DNA of 64,000 nucleotides, from assembly GCA_964355945.1 (NCBI GenBank), contig CAYHGE010000003.1:1-64000 (forward strand), read 5' to 3'. Position numbers and translations under genes: made by a program. Shown here in pieces: positions 49,934 through 58,533 of this stretch. This DNA comes from CAIVAT01 sp964355945 (GTDB lineage Bacteria; Bacteroidota; Bacteroidia; Bacteroidales; FEN-979). Every line of letters starts with the position of its first letter. The stretch's first letter is position 1. The notes beneath the pieces were generated by a model, which did not search any database, had not been told where the DNA came from, and saw only the letters and a list, made by a program, of their open reading frames with translations.

Positions 49934-51656
49934 AATTTGTGATTATTGGTACATCTAAGGTGATGGTTGTTCCTTTTAATGGAATTGAATGAATGGTAAT
50001 CTGTCCTTGGAGTAAACTTGCCCGTTCACGCATGTTGTGGATGCCATTTCCCACCTCTGCCCCAAGGGTCTCAGGTGAGAATCCTTTCCCGTTATCGCGG
50101 ATTATCAGCCTGAGCTGGTCAGTGTCCCTGGTCAGATGAACCCATACTTCGTTGGATTCTGCATGTTTCACAATGTTATTCAGCGCTTCCTGGGTAAGTC
50201 GGTATATGTATGTCTTGATTTTTTTATTCAGGTCGTCGAAGTCCCCTTTTGCCTCAAAATGGATCCTCAGGTTGCTGTGTTCCTCCGTTTCAGAAAAAAG
50301 ATTGCGGAAAGCAATCGGGATGCTGAAGACTTCAAGAACAGATGGCATGAGATTGTTCGAAATCCGGCGCACCTCGTCAATGATCTGATCAAAGTAATTC
50401 TTAAGTTCATGGATCGAGCCTGTAATATCCTTCCCATCCTGGTACAGAAGATTTTCTAGCCGAAGTTTGATGGCGATCAGCGACTGCCCAATCCCGTCGT
50501 GCAGTTCGCGTGAAAGGCGCTGCCGTTCCATCTCCTCCCCGTCGAATACCGAACGCATGCGACCAAACCGTTCCATCTGAAGCTCAGTCGTCTTTTCCTT
50601 TATCTGCCTGGCCATTGTGTTGAATGATGCTGTCAGCGCCCCGATCTCATCTTGTGAATCAACCGGTAGATCCAGACTGTACACTCCCTTGCCCAAATTG
50701 ACTGTTGCGTTCCTAAGCTTGTTGAGGGGCTTTGTGATTTGCCGGGAAATTAGAAACACAATGACAAAAAAGATGACAATCATGATGGCACTCAGCAAAA
50801 GGATCCGGGTTCGGGTTTCGTAAATTGGAACCATGGCTTCCTTTACATCGATCTCTGAAAGGATTGCCCATTTCAACCCCGGAACCTCAATCATGTCAAA
50901 TGATGAAAGCACCGGGATGATTCGATAATCATTGGTTGTAATACTACCCTTTCTGCCATTCACCGCGTCAACAACAGATTGGCTTTTAACTTTGGTCTGA
51001 AGAATCGAATTAGGCTGAAACCTTGATGCGGAACGCATCAGGAAATCATCGCCAACAAGATAGGTCTCGCCACTCAGGCCCAGCCCGCTCAATGGATCAT
51101 TGTTCAACATGATCGCATTGACCGCTTCAACAGACACAGCAAGTATGAGGATGTTGCAGGTTGTTTTGATGGCTTTGCCTTCACCGGGGATTGTAGCAGC
51201 CATGAGCTGATACGGAGATCCCTGCTGTTTATCGAGAGCCATATCGAAAATTACGACAGACTTGCCTTCAAGCTGTTCACGGATTTTAGTTAATATCTGT
51301 ACTGGAATAACAGGGAGGGTTGAACCGGAGGTGTCACCTAAATACCCGTGAGCCAATATCTTGTCATTTTCCAGAATGTAATAAGAGGAGAAATGTTGTC
51401 CAAGTAACCGATTAGTCAGACCAGGTGTAAGGGTTTCCAATTCTGCCATCAGCCTGATCTCCCTCACCCTGTCGGAATAAAACTGTTCAATCTGCTTCTT
51501 TTTAACGATCCGCAAGGATGTCAGCTGATCGAAGGTCCGGCTCATCAATGCCTCTTTCGCGCTATAAAATGAAACCGTACTTACAACCATAATTGCACCA
51601 ATGCCCAGCAGGACGAAATAGAGAATGAGTTTTTCACTCAGAGAGTCAATCTTCAT
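49902..51656 (-). CDS. NarL-type sensor histidine kinase with periplasmic sensor domain
   Basis: 584 residues. First transmembrane helix about 10-30, a periplasmic dCache-like sensor (about 35-285), a second helix (about 288-308, LLLSAIMIVIFFVIVFLIS), HAMP (about 309-360), HisKA_3 with phospho-acceptor His in RQRLSRELHDGIGQSL (about residue 385), and HATPase_c with RDNGKGFSPETLG and GNGIHNMRERA. Signal unknown. It forms a two-component pair with the downstream NarL-type regulator and is divergent from the M1 peptidase gene, a possible target (inference). Confidence 0.94.
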   Translation of the reverse strand: MKIDSLSEKLILYFVLLGIGAIMVVSTVSFYSAKEALMSRTFDQLTSLRIVKKKQIEQFYSDRVREIRLMAELETLTPGLTNRLLGQHFSSYYILENDKILAHGYLGDTSGSTLPVIPVQILTKIREQLEGKSVVIFDMALDKQQGSPYQLMAATIPGEGKAIKTTCNILILAVSVEAVNAIMLNNDPLSGLGLSGETYLVGDDFLMRSASRFQPNSILQTKVKSQSVVDAVNGRKGSITTNDYRIIPVLSSFDMIEVPGLKWAILSEIDVKEAMVPIYETRTRILLLSAIMIVIFFVIVFLISRQITKPLNKLRNATVNLGKGVYSLDLPVDSQDEIGALTASFNTMARQIKEKTTELQMERFGRMRSVFDGEEMERQRLSRELHDGIGQSLIAIKLRLENLLYQDGKDITGSIHELKNYFDQIIDEVRRISNNLMPSVLEVFSIPIAFRNLFSETEEHSNLRIHFEAKGDFDDLNKKIKTYIYRLTQEALNNIVKHAESNEVWVHLTRDTDQLRLIIRDNGKGFSPETLGAEVGNGIHNMRERASLLQGQITIHSIPLKGTTITLDVPIITNYVKNQDFPRG

Positions 51657-51666
51657 GGTTTTTTAC

Positions 51667-51674
51667 TACTTTTG
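51667..51674 (+). promoter_or_regulatory. -7 promoter box for the M1 peptidase
   Basis: TACTTTTG, ending 59 bp before the ATG at 51734. The -33 region falls at the start of the divergent kinase gene and is unclear. Confidence 0.45.
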
Positions 51675-51709
51675 GCTATCTCAGCCACGACAGGATTCCG
51701 ATGCAGGGG

Positions 51710-51717
51710 CAAACATA
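51710..51717 (-). promoter_or_regulatory. -7 promoter box for the histidine kinase
   Basis: TATGTTTG on the minus strand, 53 bp before the kinase ATG at 51656. Because it lies downstream of the plus-strand box at 51667, the two predicted 5' leaders would overlap as antisense RNA. Confidence 0.45.
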
Positions 51718-51733
51718 ATAAAAATATGTATTT

Positions 51734-53833
51734 ATGAAGTCACTTTTTGTAAGAGAAACACGTAAAAGTCTTATCAACATCCTCCTTTTATTTTCGATGT
51801 GCGCACTCTTCATGAACCTGGGTTCTGTATCGGCTCAGGTAAAAACAGTAACCTTTTATGCTGATCCATCCGCAGTTCCTCCTGATTTGCCAATTACAAT
51901 ACGACACCTGACCGCCAATATCAAATTCCAGCCGGAGAAAAACCTGGTAATTGGAACTGCTGAATTCACCTTTTTTCCGAAACGTTATCAGGTTGATTCC
52001 ATTGTATTTTCCACTCCTGACCACATTGTGTCGTCAGTGAAAATAAACGACAGGGAAGTTGAATTTCGTCAATCCGGAAATAACCTTGTGATTGCACCGG
52101 GGGCATCCATTCCGCAGCCTTTGCTCATCGAACCCGATGCACCGTCCGAATCAAAGATACAAATTGCCTATACTGCAACGCCAAATTCGGGCCTCATCTA
52201 TTTCATTGGCTGGAAGCCTGAAGAGGAAGGGAAGCGCAAACAGATATGGGCGCACCGGCCGAATGGCTGGCTTCCTTACATGGATGGACGAATCACGGTG
52301 GATATGTTCGTTACCTTCGACAGTACATACAACGTCTTTTCCAATGGCGAGCGTATCGCAGTAAAGGCAAACACAGATGGGACCAAAACCTGGCATTATG
52401 CCATGAAGAAAGACCACCCGTTTTTCTCTACTGCACTGGTTATTGGTGATTATGACTTTAAGAGTGCCAAAACATCACAGGGAGTGCCACTTGAGTTCTG
52501 GTATTATGCGGATATGCCTGATCGGGTTGGAACTACCTATATGTACACCGAGCGGATGTTCGATTTCCTTGAAACTGAACTCGGATTCAAATATCCTTAC
52601 CCGGTTTACAGGGAGGCCCCGGTGATCGATTACATGTATGGTGCCATGGAAACCACTACGAGCACTGTGTTCGGCGACTACATGCAGATAAACCCCAGGG
52701 CCTGGTGGCAGCGAAATTACGTCAATGTGAATGTGCATGAGCTTGCACATCAGTGGTTCGGGAATTGTGTATCTCATTTTGTCAATCGNNNNNNNNNNNN
52801 NNNNNNNNNNNNNNNNNNNNNNNNNNNNNNNNNNNNNNNNNNNNNNNNNNNNNNNNNNNNNNNNNNNNNNNNNNNNNNNNNNNNNNNNAAAGATTCTGTT
52901 GCTGACGATTCAGCCGGAAACAGGTCAACGCTGTTTAAGGTATGGCAGGTTCAGAAAGTCAATGAGGTAAACGGGCTCTTCAGGATGCCGGTCGAATTTG
53001 AAGTGCATTATGCTGATGGTTCAATGAACCACTTGAAAACCTGGATAGAAAAGCAATATACAGAAATATCCGTCCCGAACCCTCGAAAGAAACAAATAGC
53101 CTTTTTATTGTTTGATCCCAACCGGAAGATACTCAAAAAGGTGACATTTTCCCAGCCATCTGAGAGACTCATCACCCAGTCACAAAAAGCGGAGAATATG
53201 ATCGATCGTTATGATGCCTGGGTAGCATTGCGAACGGAACCAGTCTCAAAAAAATCGGAATTCCTGATGACTTCCTTCCGAAGGGAGACATTCTGGCTGG
53301 TCAGATCCGAAATCCTTCACCAACTTGCTCCGGATCAATCACCTGAAGCAGTAGAACTGTTCAGGCAGGCACTGAATGACAAGGATGCCAATGTTCGAAA
53401 AACTGCACTTCTGGTGCTAAATCCTGTTCCCGACTTGCTTCAGAGTACAGTGGAACGGTTGCTGTATGACTCAAGTTATCTGAACGTTCAATTTGCACTG
53501 GAAGCGCTATGTGGATCATTCCCGAAAAACCTGGAATATTACCTTGATATTACCCGCGACATGGATGGCTGGCGCGGAAAGAACATCAGGATGTCCTGGC
53601 TTGAAATTGCCATCAGAAACGGGAAACGGGAGTATCTTCCTGAGATGATCGCTTACTGTGGTCCGAAATATGAATTCGAAACCCGCATGAACGCCTTCAC
53701 TGCCTTAAAGAGGCTTAAGTATACTTCGCCTGAAGTTTCAAGATACGCCCGGGATGCAAGTAAACACTGGAATAACAAGTTGAGTGGTGTTGCCAGAGAA
53801 TATGTGAAATTTAGCGAACAGATTAGCCAGTAA
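51734..53833 (+). CDS. M1-family metallopeptidase, interrupted by scaffold gap
   Basis: Signal peptide (about 1-35, ending VSAQ), an N-terminal beta domain and the M1 zinc motif VNVHELAHQWFGNC (about 333-346) are followed at once by 100 N (52789-52888). The rest of the catalytic domain, including the NEGFA Glu ligand, is missing. The sequence resumes inside the C-terminal region, with a beta segment (FRMPVEFEVHYADG) and helical HEAT-like repeats (about 450-695). By comparison with the family some 200-250 residues should be in the gap, so 100 N is an underestimate. That the frame stays open across the Ns is chance. Both halves are still most simply one gene. Confidence 0.8.
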   Translation: MKSLFVRETRKSLINILLLFSMCALFMNLGSVSAQVKTVTFYADPSAVPPDLPITIRHLTANIKFQPEKNLVIGTAEFTFFPKRYQVDSIVFSTPDHIVSSVKINDREVEFRQSGNNLVIAPGASIPQPLLIEPDAPSESKIQIAYTATPNSGLIYFIGWKPEEEGKRKQIWAHRPNGWLPYMDGRITVDMFVTFDSTYNVFSNGERIAVKANTDGTKTWHYAMKKDHPFFSTALVIGDYDFKSAKTSQGVPLEFWYYADMPDRVGTTYMYTERMFDFLETELGFKYPYPVYREAPVIDYMYGAMETTTSTVFGDYMQINPRAWWQRNYVNVNVHELAHQWFGNCVSHFVNXXXXXXXXXXXXXXXXXXXXXXXXXXXXXXXXXXKDSVADDSAGNRSTLFKVWQVQKVNEVNGLFRMPVEFEVHYADGSMNHLKTWIEKQYTEISVPNPRKKQIAFLLFDPNRKILKKVTFSQPSERLITQSQKAENMIDRYDAWVALRTEPVSKKSEFLMTSFRRETFWLVRSEILHQLAPDQSPEAVELFRQALNDKDANVRKTALLVLNPVPDLLQSTVERLLYDSSYLNVQFALEALCGSFPKNLEYYLDITRDMDGWRGKNIRMSWLEIAIRNGKREYLPEMIAYCGPKYEFETRMNAFTALKRLKYTSPEVSRYARDASKHWNNKLSGVAREYVKFSEQISQ
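52789..52888. other. 100-N scaffold gap inside the M1 peptidase gene
   Basis: Exactly 100 N, a placeholder length. Unlike the first gap, the flanks do not repeat each other, so real sequence is missing. Confidence 0.95.
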
Positions 53834-53835
53834 GT

Positions 53836-54560
53836 ATGAAGCAAAAAATACTCACCCGGACTGTTCTGGTTGTCTCCTTTGTAAGTCTTTTCACCGATGT
53901 TGCAAGTGAAATGCTTTATCCGGTGATGCCGGTTTACCTTAAATCAATCGGTTTTTCCATACTCCTGATCGGCATCCTGGAAGGGGTTGCCGAGGCTACT
54001 GCCGGATTAAGCAAGGGCTATTTCGGCAATTTATCTGATCTTACGGGGAAACGAGTGCCATTTGTAAGAGCTGGCTACATGTTAAGTGCCATATCAAAAC
54101 CGATGATGGCCCTGTTTGTATTTCCTGTCTGGATTTTCTTTGCCCGTACAATCGACCGGTTTGGCAAGGGAATCCGCACCAGCGCCCGCGATGCCATGTT
54201 GAGTGATGAAACCACACCGGAACATAAAGGGAAGGTTTTCGGTTTTCATCGGTCCATGGATACCATTGGTGCCGCAATAGGACCGATACTCGCCCTTGTT
54301 TTCCTATGGCTTTACCCGGGTCAGTACAAATGGATGTTCTTCATTGCATTCTTTCCGGGCCTCATTGCAATTGCATTGACGTTCCTTTTAAAGGATAAAA
54401 CTGCTCCCCCGGCGAATAGCTCTCCCAAAAAGGTTGGATTTTTCGCCTACTTCAGGTACTGGGGTAAATCATCTCCCGGGTTCCGTCTGCTGGTTATCGG
54501 CTTGCTGGCATTTACCCTCTTTAACAGCTCCGACGCGTTTCTGCTTCTTGCCTTGAAGGA
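53836..54560 (+). CDS. MFS transporter, N-terminal half only (3' end in scaffold gap)
   Basis: About 241 residues before the N run. Six helices plus the start of the second bundle: TRTVLVVSFVSLFTDVASEMLYPVMPVYL at the N-terminus, the MFS loop signature GNLSDLTGKRVPFVRAGY (about 63-80) and RTIDRFGKGIRTSARDAMLSDE (about 103-124), a subgroup motif of uncharacterised Bacteroidota/Proteobacteria MFS proteins. Reading through the N into 54661-54693 gives a false C-terminus, because that stretch belongs to the 3' end of the minus-strand glycosyltransferase gene. Begins 2 bp after the M1 stop, so probably co-transcribed. Substrate unknown. Confidence 0.88.
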
Positions 54561-54660
54561 NNNNNNNNNNNNNNNNNNNNNNNNNNNNNNNNNNNNNNNN
54601 NNNNNNNNNNNNNNNNNNNNNNNNNNNNNNNNNNNNNNNNNNNNNNNNNNNNNNNNNNNN
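54561..54660. other. 100-N scaffold gap at the MFS gene
   Basis: Placeholder gap; about half of an MFS protein (roughly 500-600 bp) should lie here. No repeated flanks. Confidence 0.95.
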
Positions 54661-54667
54661 ATAGTAT

Positions 54668-55606
54668 TTAGGGGTTATGCGGCCCTTTTTTAACGATATA
54701 CCCTGGACGGTTCTTTACCTCCTCGTATATCCTCCAGATGTATTCTGCAATAATTCCAAGAGAGAAGAGGATCAACCCTGAAAAGAAGGAAAGGATGATT
54801 ACGGTGGATGTCCAGCCCGGCAGTCGTTCTCCCCAGAACTGCGGGTTCCCGAAAATGGCGAGGTAAGCGTAAAATACAATCAATCCAAACGCCACGAGTG
54901 CAAAAATCAGCCCCATCCTTGTGATCATTTTAATCGGCCACGTTGAACAGGAGAAAAAAGTATCCTTAAACAACCGAATTTTCTTTTTCAGGGTCCAGCG
55001 CGATTTGGTGTTCAGACTTTTTGTCCGCTCATAAGGGTAATAGTAAGGTGAAAACCCAAGCCGGAGGATCTCGGTAATGAGTGACGTATTGATCGGATGT
55101 ATCCTGGTGTTGATGATGTCGATAATTTCACGGTCAATAAACATGGAATCAGCTCCGCCAGGGGGAAATTTAACATCAGAAAGGGCGTTGATTATCTGAT
55201 AATATGAGTTTGCAAACAAATTATTAAAGAAACCATCGCTCCGCTTTAACCTGTATGGAATGATGACCTTCTGGCCTGATTGCCAAAGCCTGTACATCTC
55301 AACAATGATCTCATAAGGCTGCTGTTCGTCGTCAGGAACACTCATTGCACAACCTCCTGTACAAACTGATAATCCGGCAAAAATGCTGTAGTGGGAGGTG
55401 TAATTTCTACTGAGTTGATAGGCCTTGACATTCTGGTTTTCGGCAGCCAGTTTCAGTGCTAAATCATACGAGTTGTCAGTTGATCCATCATCAATAACAA
55501 TAAATTCAAAGGGAATCGCATGCCCGTTTAATATGGCCGACAATTTCTGAAAAACAACCGATATCCTTGTACCGCTATAATAAGACAGGCATATGATGCT
55601 TAACAT
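54668..55606 (-). CDS. GT2 glycosyltransferase with two C-terminal membrane helices
   Basis: 312 residues. GT-A domain with IVIDDGSTDNSYDLA (about 36-50) and the DxD-like SVPDDEQQP (about 88-96), then two hydrophobic helices (about 233-255 and 268-292), the DPM1/GtrB-like layout. Such enzymes load a sugar onto polyprenyl phosphate, which a GtrA-type protein then flips; GtrA is the gene just upstream. Ends 8 bp from the scaffold gap. Confidence 0.92.
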   Translation of the reverse strand: MLSIICLSYYSGTRISVVFQKLSAILNGHAIPFEFIVIDDGSTDNSYDLALKLAAENQNVKAYQLSRNYTSHYSIFAGLSVCTGGCAMSVPDDEQQPYEIIVEMYRLWQSGQKVIIPYRLKRSDGFFNNLFANSYYQIINALSDVKFPPGGADSMFIDREIIDIINTRIHPINTSLITEILRLGFSPYYYPYERTKSLNTKSRWTLKKKIRLFKDTFFSCSTWPIKMITRMGLIFALVAFGLIVFYAYLAIFGNPQFWGERLPGWTSTVIILSFFSGLILFSLGIIAEYIWRIYEEVKNRPGYIVKKGPHNP

Positions 55607-56001
55607 GGCTTTTCTGGTTTTAAAAAATAATATGATAAGGTGAAATTGGACAACAAGGTAAAAGGGATTACCAGATAGGGAAGGACCCAGTTCTCAAATG
55701 GCAGTATTCTTCTGAACAACCATAATAAAATTGTACCCAGAACAAGTCCGACACCGTAAACAAAAAAATAGACAACCAGGTTTCGCAGGTTGGAACCCGT
55801 TTTAAAGATCAGCTTTGAGTTTAAAAAGAAAGAAATAACAATCGTGGCTCCATAAACAAGGATGTAGGTAGCCAGCAGTGGCGTAGAAAACTCCTTCAGC
55901 AGAATATAGGTGATCAACAGTGAAAGTAGTGTAACGATTAAGCCAACAATGCTGAAGCCGGCAAATTTTCTTATCAGGCTGTTTATCTTGCTAATACGCA
56001 T
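55600..56001 (-). CDS. GtrA-family membrane protein
   Basis: 133 residues, four helices (FSIVGLIVTLLSLLITYILL, TYILVYGATIVISFFLNSKLIF, VYFFVYGVGLVLGTILLWLF, VIPFTLLSNFTLSYYF). The SFFLNSKLIFK-type stretch matches GtrA's conserved N-R/K-x-W/F region. Probably flips polyprenyl-P-sugar made by the GT2 neighbour, with which it overlaps by 7 bp. Confidence 0.9.
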   Translation of the reverse strand: MRISKINSLIRKFAGFSIVGLIVTLLSLLITYILLKEFSTPLLATYILVYGATIVISFFLNSKLIFKTGSNLRNLVVYFFVYGVGLVLGTILLWLFRRILPFENWVLPYLVIPFTLLSNFTLSYYFLKPEKPC

Positions 56002-57109
56002 TGAGTGCTTCCGTTATTCTGCAAACTTCTTCATCTCTCAGGATCGGTGAAATAGGGATTGAAAGTACTTCCCGATGAATTTTTTCAGTAATCGGGAATG
56101 AAAGTGAATTCCAGTCAGGGTATGCAGATTGTTTATGGGGTGGTATCGGATAGTGAATCAATGTTTGAATACCTTTCCCGGTCAGGTATTTCTGTAAGCG
56201 GTCTCTCTCTGCGGTGCGGATAACATAAAGATGCCAGATATGTCCTTCGAAAGCAAAAATTTTCACGCCCGGACCCTGGATTCCGGGCAAAATAATTTTT
56301 GAATTTTTAATGTTCGCTGAATAAAACTGAGCAACCTCCCTGCGACGCTTGTTGTCCTTGTCAAGGTGTTTGAGTTTAACATTAAGCACGGCTGCCTGGA
56401 TCTCATCAAGTCGTGAATTCAATCCCTGAAATTCATTGACATACTTTTGCTTCGATCCGTAATTTCCCAGGGCCCTGATCACAGAACTAAGCTGATCATC
56501 ATTGGTTGTTACTGCACCGGCATCTCCAAGGGCGCCAAGATTTTTCCCGGGGTAAAAACTATGACCCGCTGCATGACCCAAAGAACCGGTTCGTTTTGTA
56601 TGATCGTAACACCCCTGCGCCTGCGCATTGTCTTCAATTATTCTCAGGTCGTATTTTTCAGCCAGACGGTTGATTTCCGGGTGCATGGCACATTGCCCGT
56701 AAAGGTGAACAATCATGATCCCCTTCGTTCTGCCAGTGATTTTTGCCTCGATGAGAAAAGGGTCAATGTTGAATGTGCTGATGTCCGGTTCAACAAAAAC
56801 AGGTTTCAGCCGGTTCTCGGTAATAGCAAGCATGGAAGCAATATAGGTGTTGGCCGGAACGATGATTTCATCACCCTCCTTCATGAAGCCAATTTCCATG
56901 TAGGCCCTTAATATCAAACGCAGGGCATCCAGTCCGTTGGCAACACCAATACAGTGACGGGTGCCGATATAAGCTGCATATTCCTCTTCAAAGGTTTTGA
57001 CTTCCTGCCCAAGTAAATACCAACCTGATTTCACGACACGGTTAATGGCTTGTGTGAGTTCAGGATCGAATGTAGCATTGATGGCTTTGAGGTCGAGGAA
57101 TTTTATCAT
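55991..57109 (-). CDS. DegT/DnrJ/EryC1/StrS-type sugar aminotransferase (FdtB/QdtB-like)
   Basis: 372 residues. PLP enzyme adding an amino group to a nucleotide keto-sugar. PLP-lysine in HSFYPGKNLGALGDAGAVTT (about residues 182-201, Lys188), preceding IIEDNAQAQGC (about 157-167). Its neighbours (ketoisomerase-like cupins and acetyltransferase) indicate a 3-amino-3,6-dideoxy sugar, as in FdtB/QdtB. It overlaps GtrA by 11 bp and lies 35 bp after the acetyltransferase. Confidence 0.92.
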   Translation of the reverse strand: MIKFLDLKAINATFDPELTQAINRVVKSGWYLLGQEVKTFEEEYAAYIGTRHCIGVANGLDALRLILRAYMEIGFMKEGDEIIVPANTYIASMLAITENRLKPVFVEPDISTFNIDPFLIEAKITGRTKGIMIVHLYGQCAMHPEINRLAEKYDLRIIEDNAQAQGCYDHTKRTGSLGHAAGHSFYPGKNLGALGDAGAVTTNDDQLSSVIRALGNYGSKQKYVNEFQGLNSRLDEIQAAVLNVKLKHLDKDNKRRREVAQFYSANIKNSKIILPGIQGPGVKIFAFEGHIWHLYVIRTAERDRLQKYLTGKGIQTLIHYPIPPHKQSAYPDWNSLSFPITEKIHREVLSIPISPILRDEEVCRITEALNAY

Positions 57110-57144
57110 AGTGCAGCAGGTTGGTCTTTGCCGTATTTGTTATT

Positions 57145-57684
57145 TTACTTAATACAGGGCTTTCCATGGATCAGGATATATTGGTTCCCTCGTCTGTCTT
57201 TCAGATCCATTGTGAGGATCTCCTTCCCGTCGTCAATATATCCTTTTTGCACCGCAGGATTTCCATACCAGACTGTATATGCTGGAACACTTCTTGTTAC
57301 CATGGACCCGGCACCAATGAGTGACTTTGTTCCAATTGTAATTCCTGCCATAATCGTTGAATTGGCTCCGATCGATGCCCCTTCACCTATATTAGTTTGT
57401 ATGAATGACTGAGGACGGACTTGTGATCTGGGAATCAGGTCATTAATGAAGGTGACATTGGGCCCGATAAAAACATTGTTGTCAATTCTCAAGCCATCCC
57501 AAATCTGAACACCAGGTTTGATTGTAACATTGTTCCCGATTATCACATCATTCTCAATGAATACATGACAATTGATGTTGCAATCGGTGCCGATCACCGC
57601 CCCTTCGAGCACGACACAAAATTGCCAGATTTTTGTCCCCTGGCCAATTTTTGAGGTCTGAACATCTGCCAGTTTATGAATCAT
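57145..57684 (-). CDS. left-handed beta-helix N-acetyltransferase (FdtC/QdtC-like)
   Basis: 179 residues with hexapeptide repeats from about 10 to 145 (IGQGTKIWQFCVVLEGAVIGTDCNI, IGNNVTIKPGVQIWDG, IGANSTIMAGITIGTKSLIGAGSMV). Probably acetylates the amino-sugar made by the next gene, using acetyl-CoA. Overlaps the upstream ketoisomerase gene by 4 bp. Confidence 0.9.
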   Translation of the reverse strand: MIHKLADVQTSKIGQGTKIWQFCVVLEGAVIGTDCNINCHVFIENDVIIGNNVTIKPGVQIWDGLRIDNNVFIGPNVTFINDLIPRSQVRPQSFIQTNIGEGASIGANSTIMAGITIGTKSLIGAGSMVTRSVPAYTVWYGNPAVQKGYIDDGKEILTMDLKDRRGNQYILIHGKPCIK

Positions 57685-58103
57685 AATTCCTTTTTTTTCA
57701 AAGCAAGAAAATCAGCGTAATCTCTTATATAATCATCTTCCCTGTACTTTTCAGACGTCAGAACCAAACACACTGTGCCGGATGCAAATCCCTTTTCTGC
57801 AGCCCAGATGCCGGGAGGGATATGGAGTCCAAAGTACGGCCGGTTTAACATTACGGTTCGTTTAACAAGGCCGTCATCTAATTCTATTTCGAAGCTGCCG
57901 CTTGCCGCAATGAGAAACTGATGACATTGCCGGTGAGCATGCGCACCACGGTCCTCACCTCCCGGAATGTCGTAAATATAAAAAATTCGCTTTACAGCAA
58001 ATGGGATTTCTGCAGAGTTTGTTACCGGTGTGATATTACCTGCCCTGTTTTTAATACTGGCCAATGTAATAATACTGCAATCATATACTGATGGCCTTGT
58101 CAT
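57681..58103 (-). CDS. dTDP-4-keto-6-deoxyglucose 3,4-ketoisomerase (FdtA/QdtA-like)
   Basis: 140 residues, cupin fold (WxcM-like C-terminal domain family). Metal-free sugar-binding cupin motif YDIPGGEDRGAHAHRQCHQF with both active-site histidines (H55 and H57), then the RPYFGLHIPPGIWAAEKGFA strand and the family tail YIRDYADFL. Converts the 4-keto sugar to the 3-keto form for the aminotransferase. Whether the product is the galacto (Fdt) or gluco (Qdt) epimer cannot be read by eye. Confidence 0.9.
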   Translation of the reverse strand: MTRPSVYDCSIITLASIKNRAGNITPVTNSAEIPFAVKRIFYIYDIPGGEDRGAHAHRQCHQFLIAASGSFEIELDDGLVKRTVMLNRPYFGLHIPPGIWAAEKGFASGTVCLVLTSEKYREDDYIRDYADFLALKKKEL

Positions 58104-58498
58104 GATTTTCTGAAATTTAAAAATTCCTGGTAATCACGAATATAGTCCTGCTCATTAAATGAGGTTGAGCTTATCACCAAAGCCAGGGAATTGGTGGAAA
58201 AATTCTGCATCCGCCGCCACAATCCCGGTGGTAAATAGAGGCCATAATATGACCTGTTAAGCGAAAAAATCTGTTTTCCGGAGCCATCGTCAACCTCCAC
58301 ATCAAAACTGCCTGACAGGGCGATAATCAGTTCCTGCTGAATTTTAAATGCATGGCCTCCCCTGACTTGTCCGCCCGGCACATCATAAATCCAGTAAACC
58401 CGTTCAATGGTAAACGGAATGTGCTTTTCTTCCTCTATGAACGAGAGGTTTCCCCTGGGGTCTTCAATTTTAGGAAGTTGTACAATCCTGGGTTGCAT
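58100..58498 (-). CDS. second WxcM/FdtA-like cupin with one active-site His replaced
   Basis: 132 residues, clearly a paralogue of the following gene (same YDVPGGQ.RG.HA core, SYYGLYLPPGLWRRMQNF strand, YIRDYQEFLNF tail). In the active-site RGxHAH motif the first His is kept (H49) but the second is Phe (F51). It could be an inactive partner subunit, a variant isomerase or an epimerase-like helper. First gene of the operon, with a -7 box 25 bp before its ATG; stop overlaps the next start by 4 bp. Confidence 0.88.
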   Translation of the reverse strand: MQPRIVQLPKIEDPRGNLSFIEEEKHIPFTIERVYWIYDVPGGQVRGGHAFKIQQELIIALSGSFDVEVDDGSGKQIFSLNRSYYGLYLPPGLWRRMQNFSTNSLALVISSTSFNEQDYIRDYQEFLNFRKS

Positions 58499-58523
58499 TT
58501 ATTGCTGATTAGTCATGTTTTGC

Positions 58524-58531
58524 CAAAGGTA
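58524..58531 (-). promoter_or_regulatory. -7 promoter box for the amino-sugar operon
   Basis: TACCTTTG on the minus strand, 25 bp upstream of the ATG at 58498. It would drive the six genes down to 54668. It lies in the gap after the YfhO-like stop. Confidence 0.5.
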
Positions 58532-58533
58532 AA

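Noticed and set aside
54661..54693. C-terminus of the MFS transporter after the N run
   Set aside because: These bases are the 3' end and stop of the minus-strand glycosyltransferase; the join only exists because Ns carry no stop codon.
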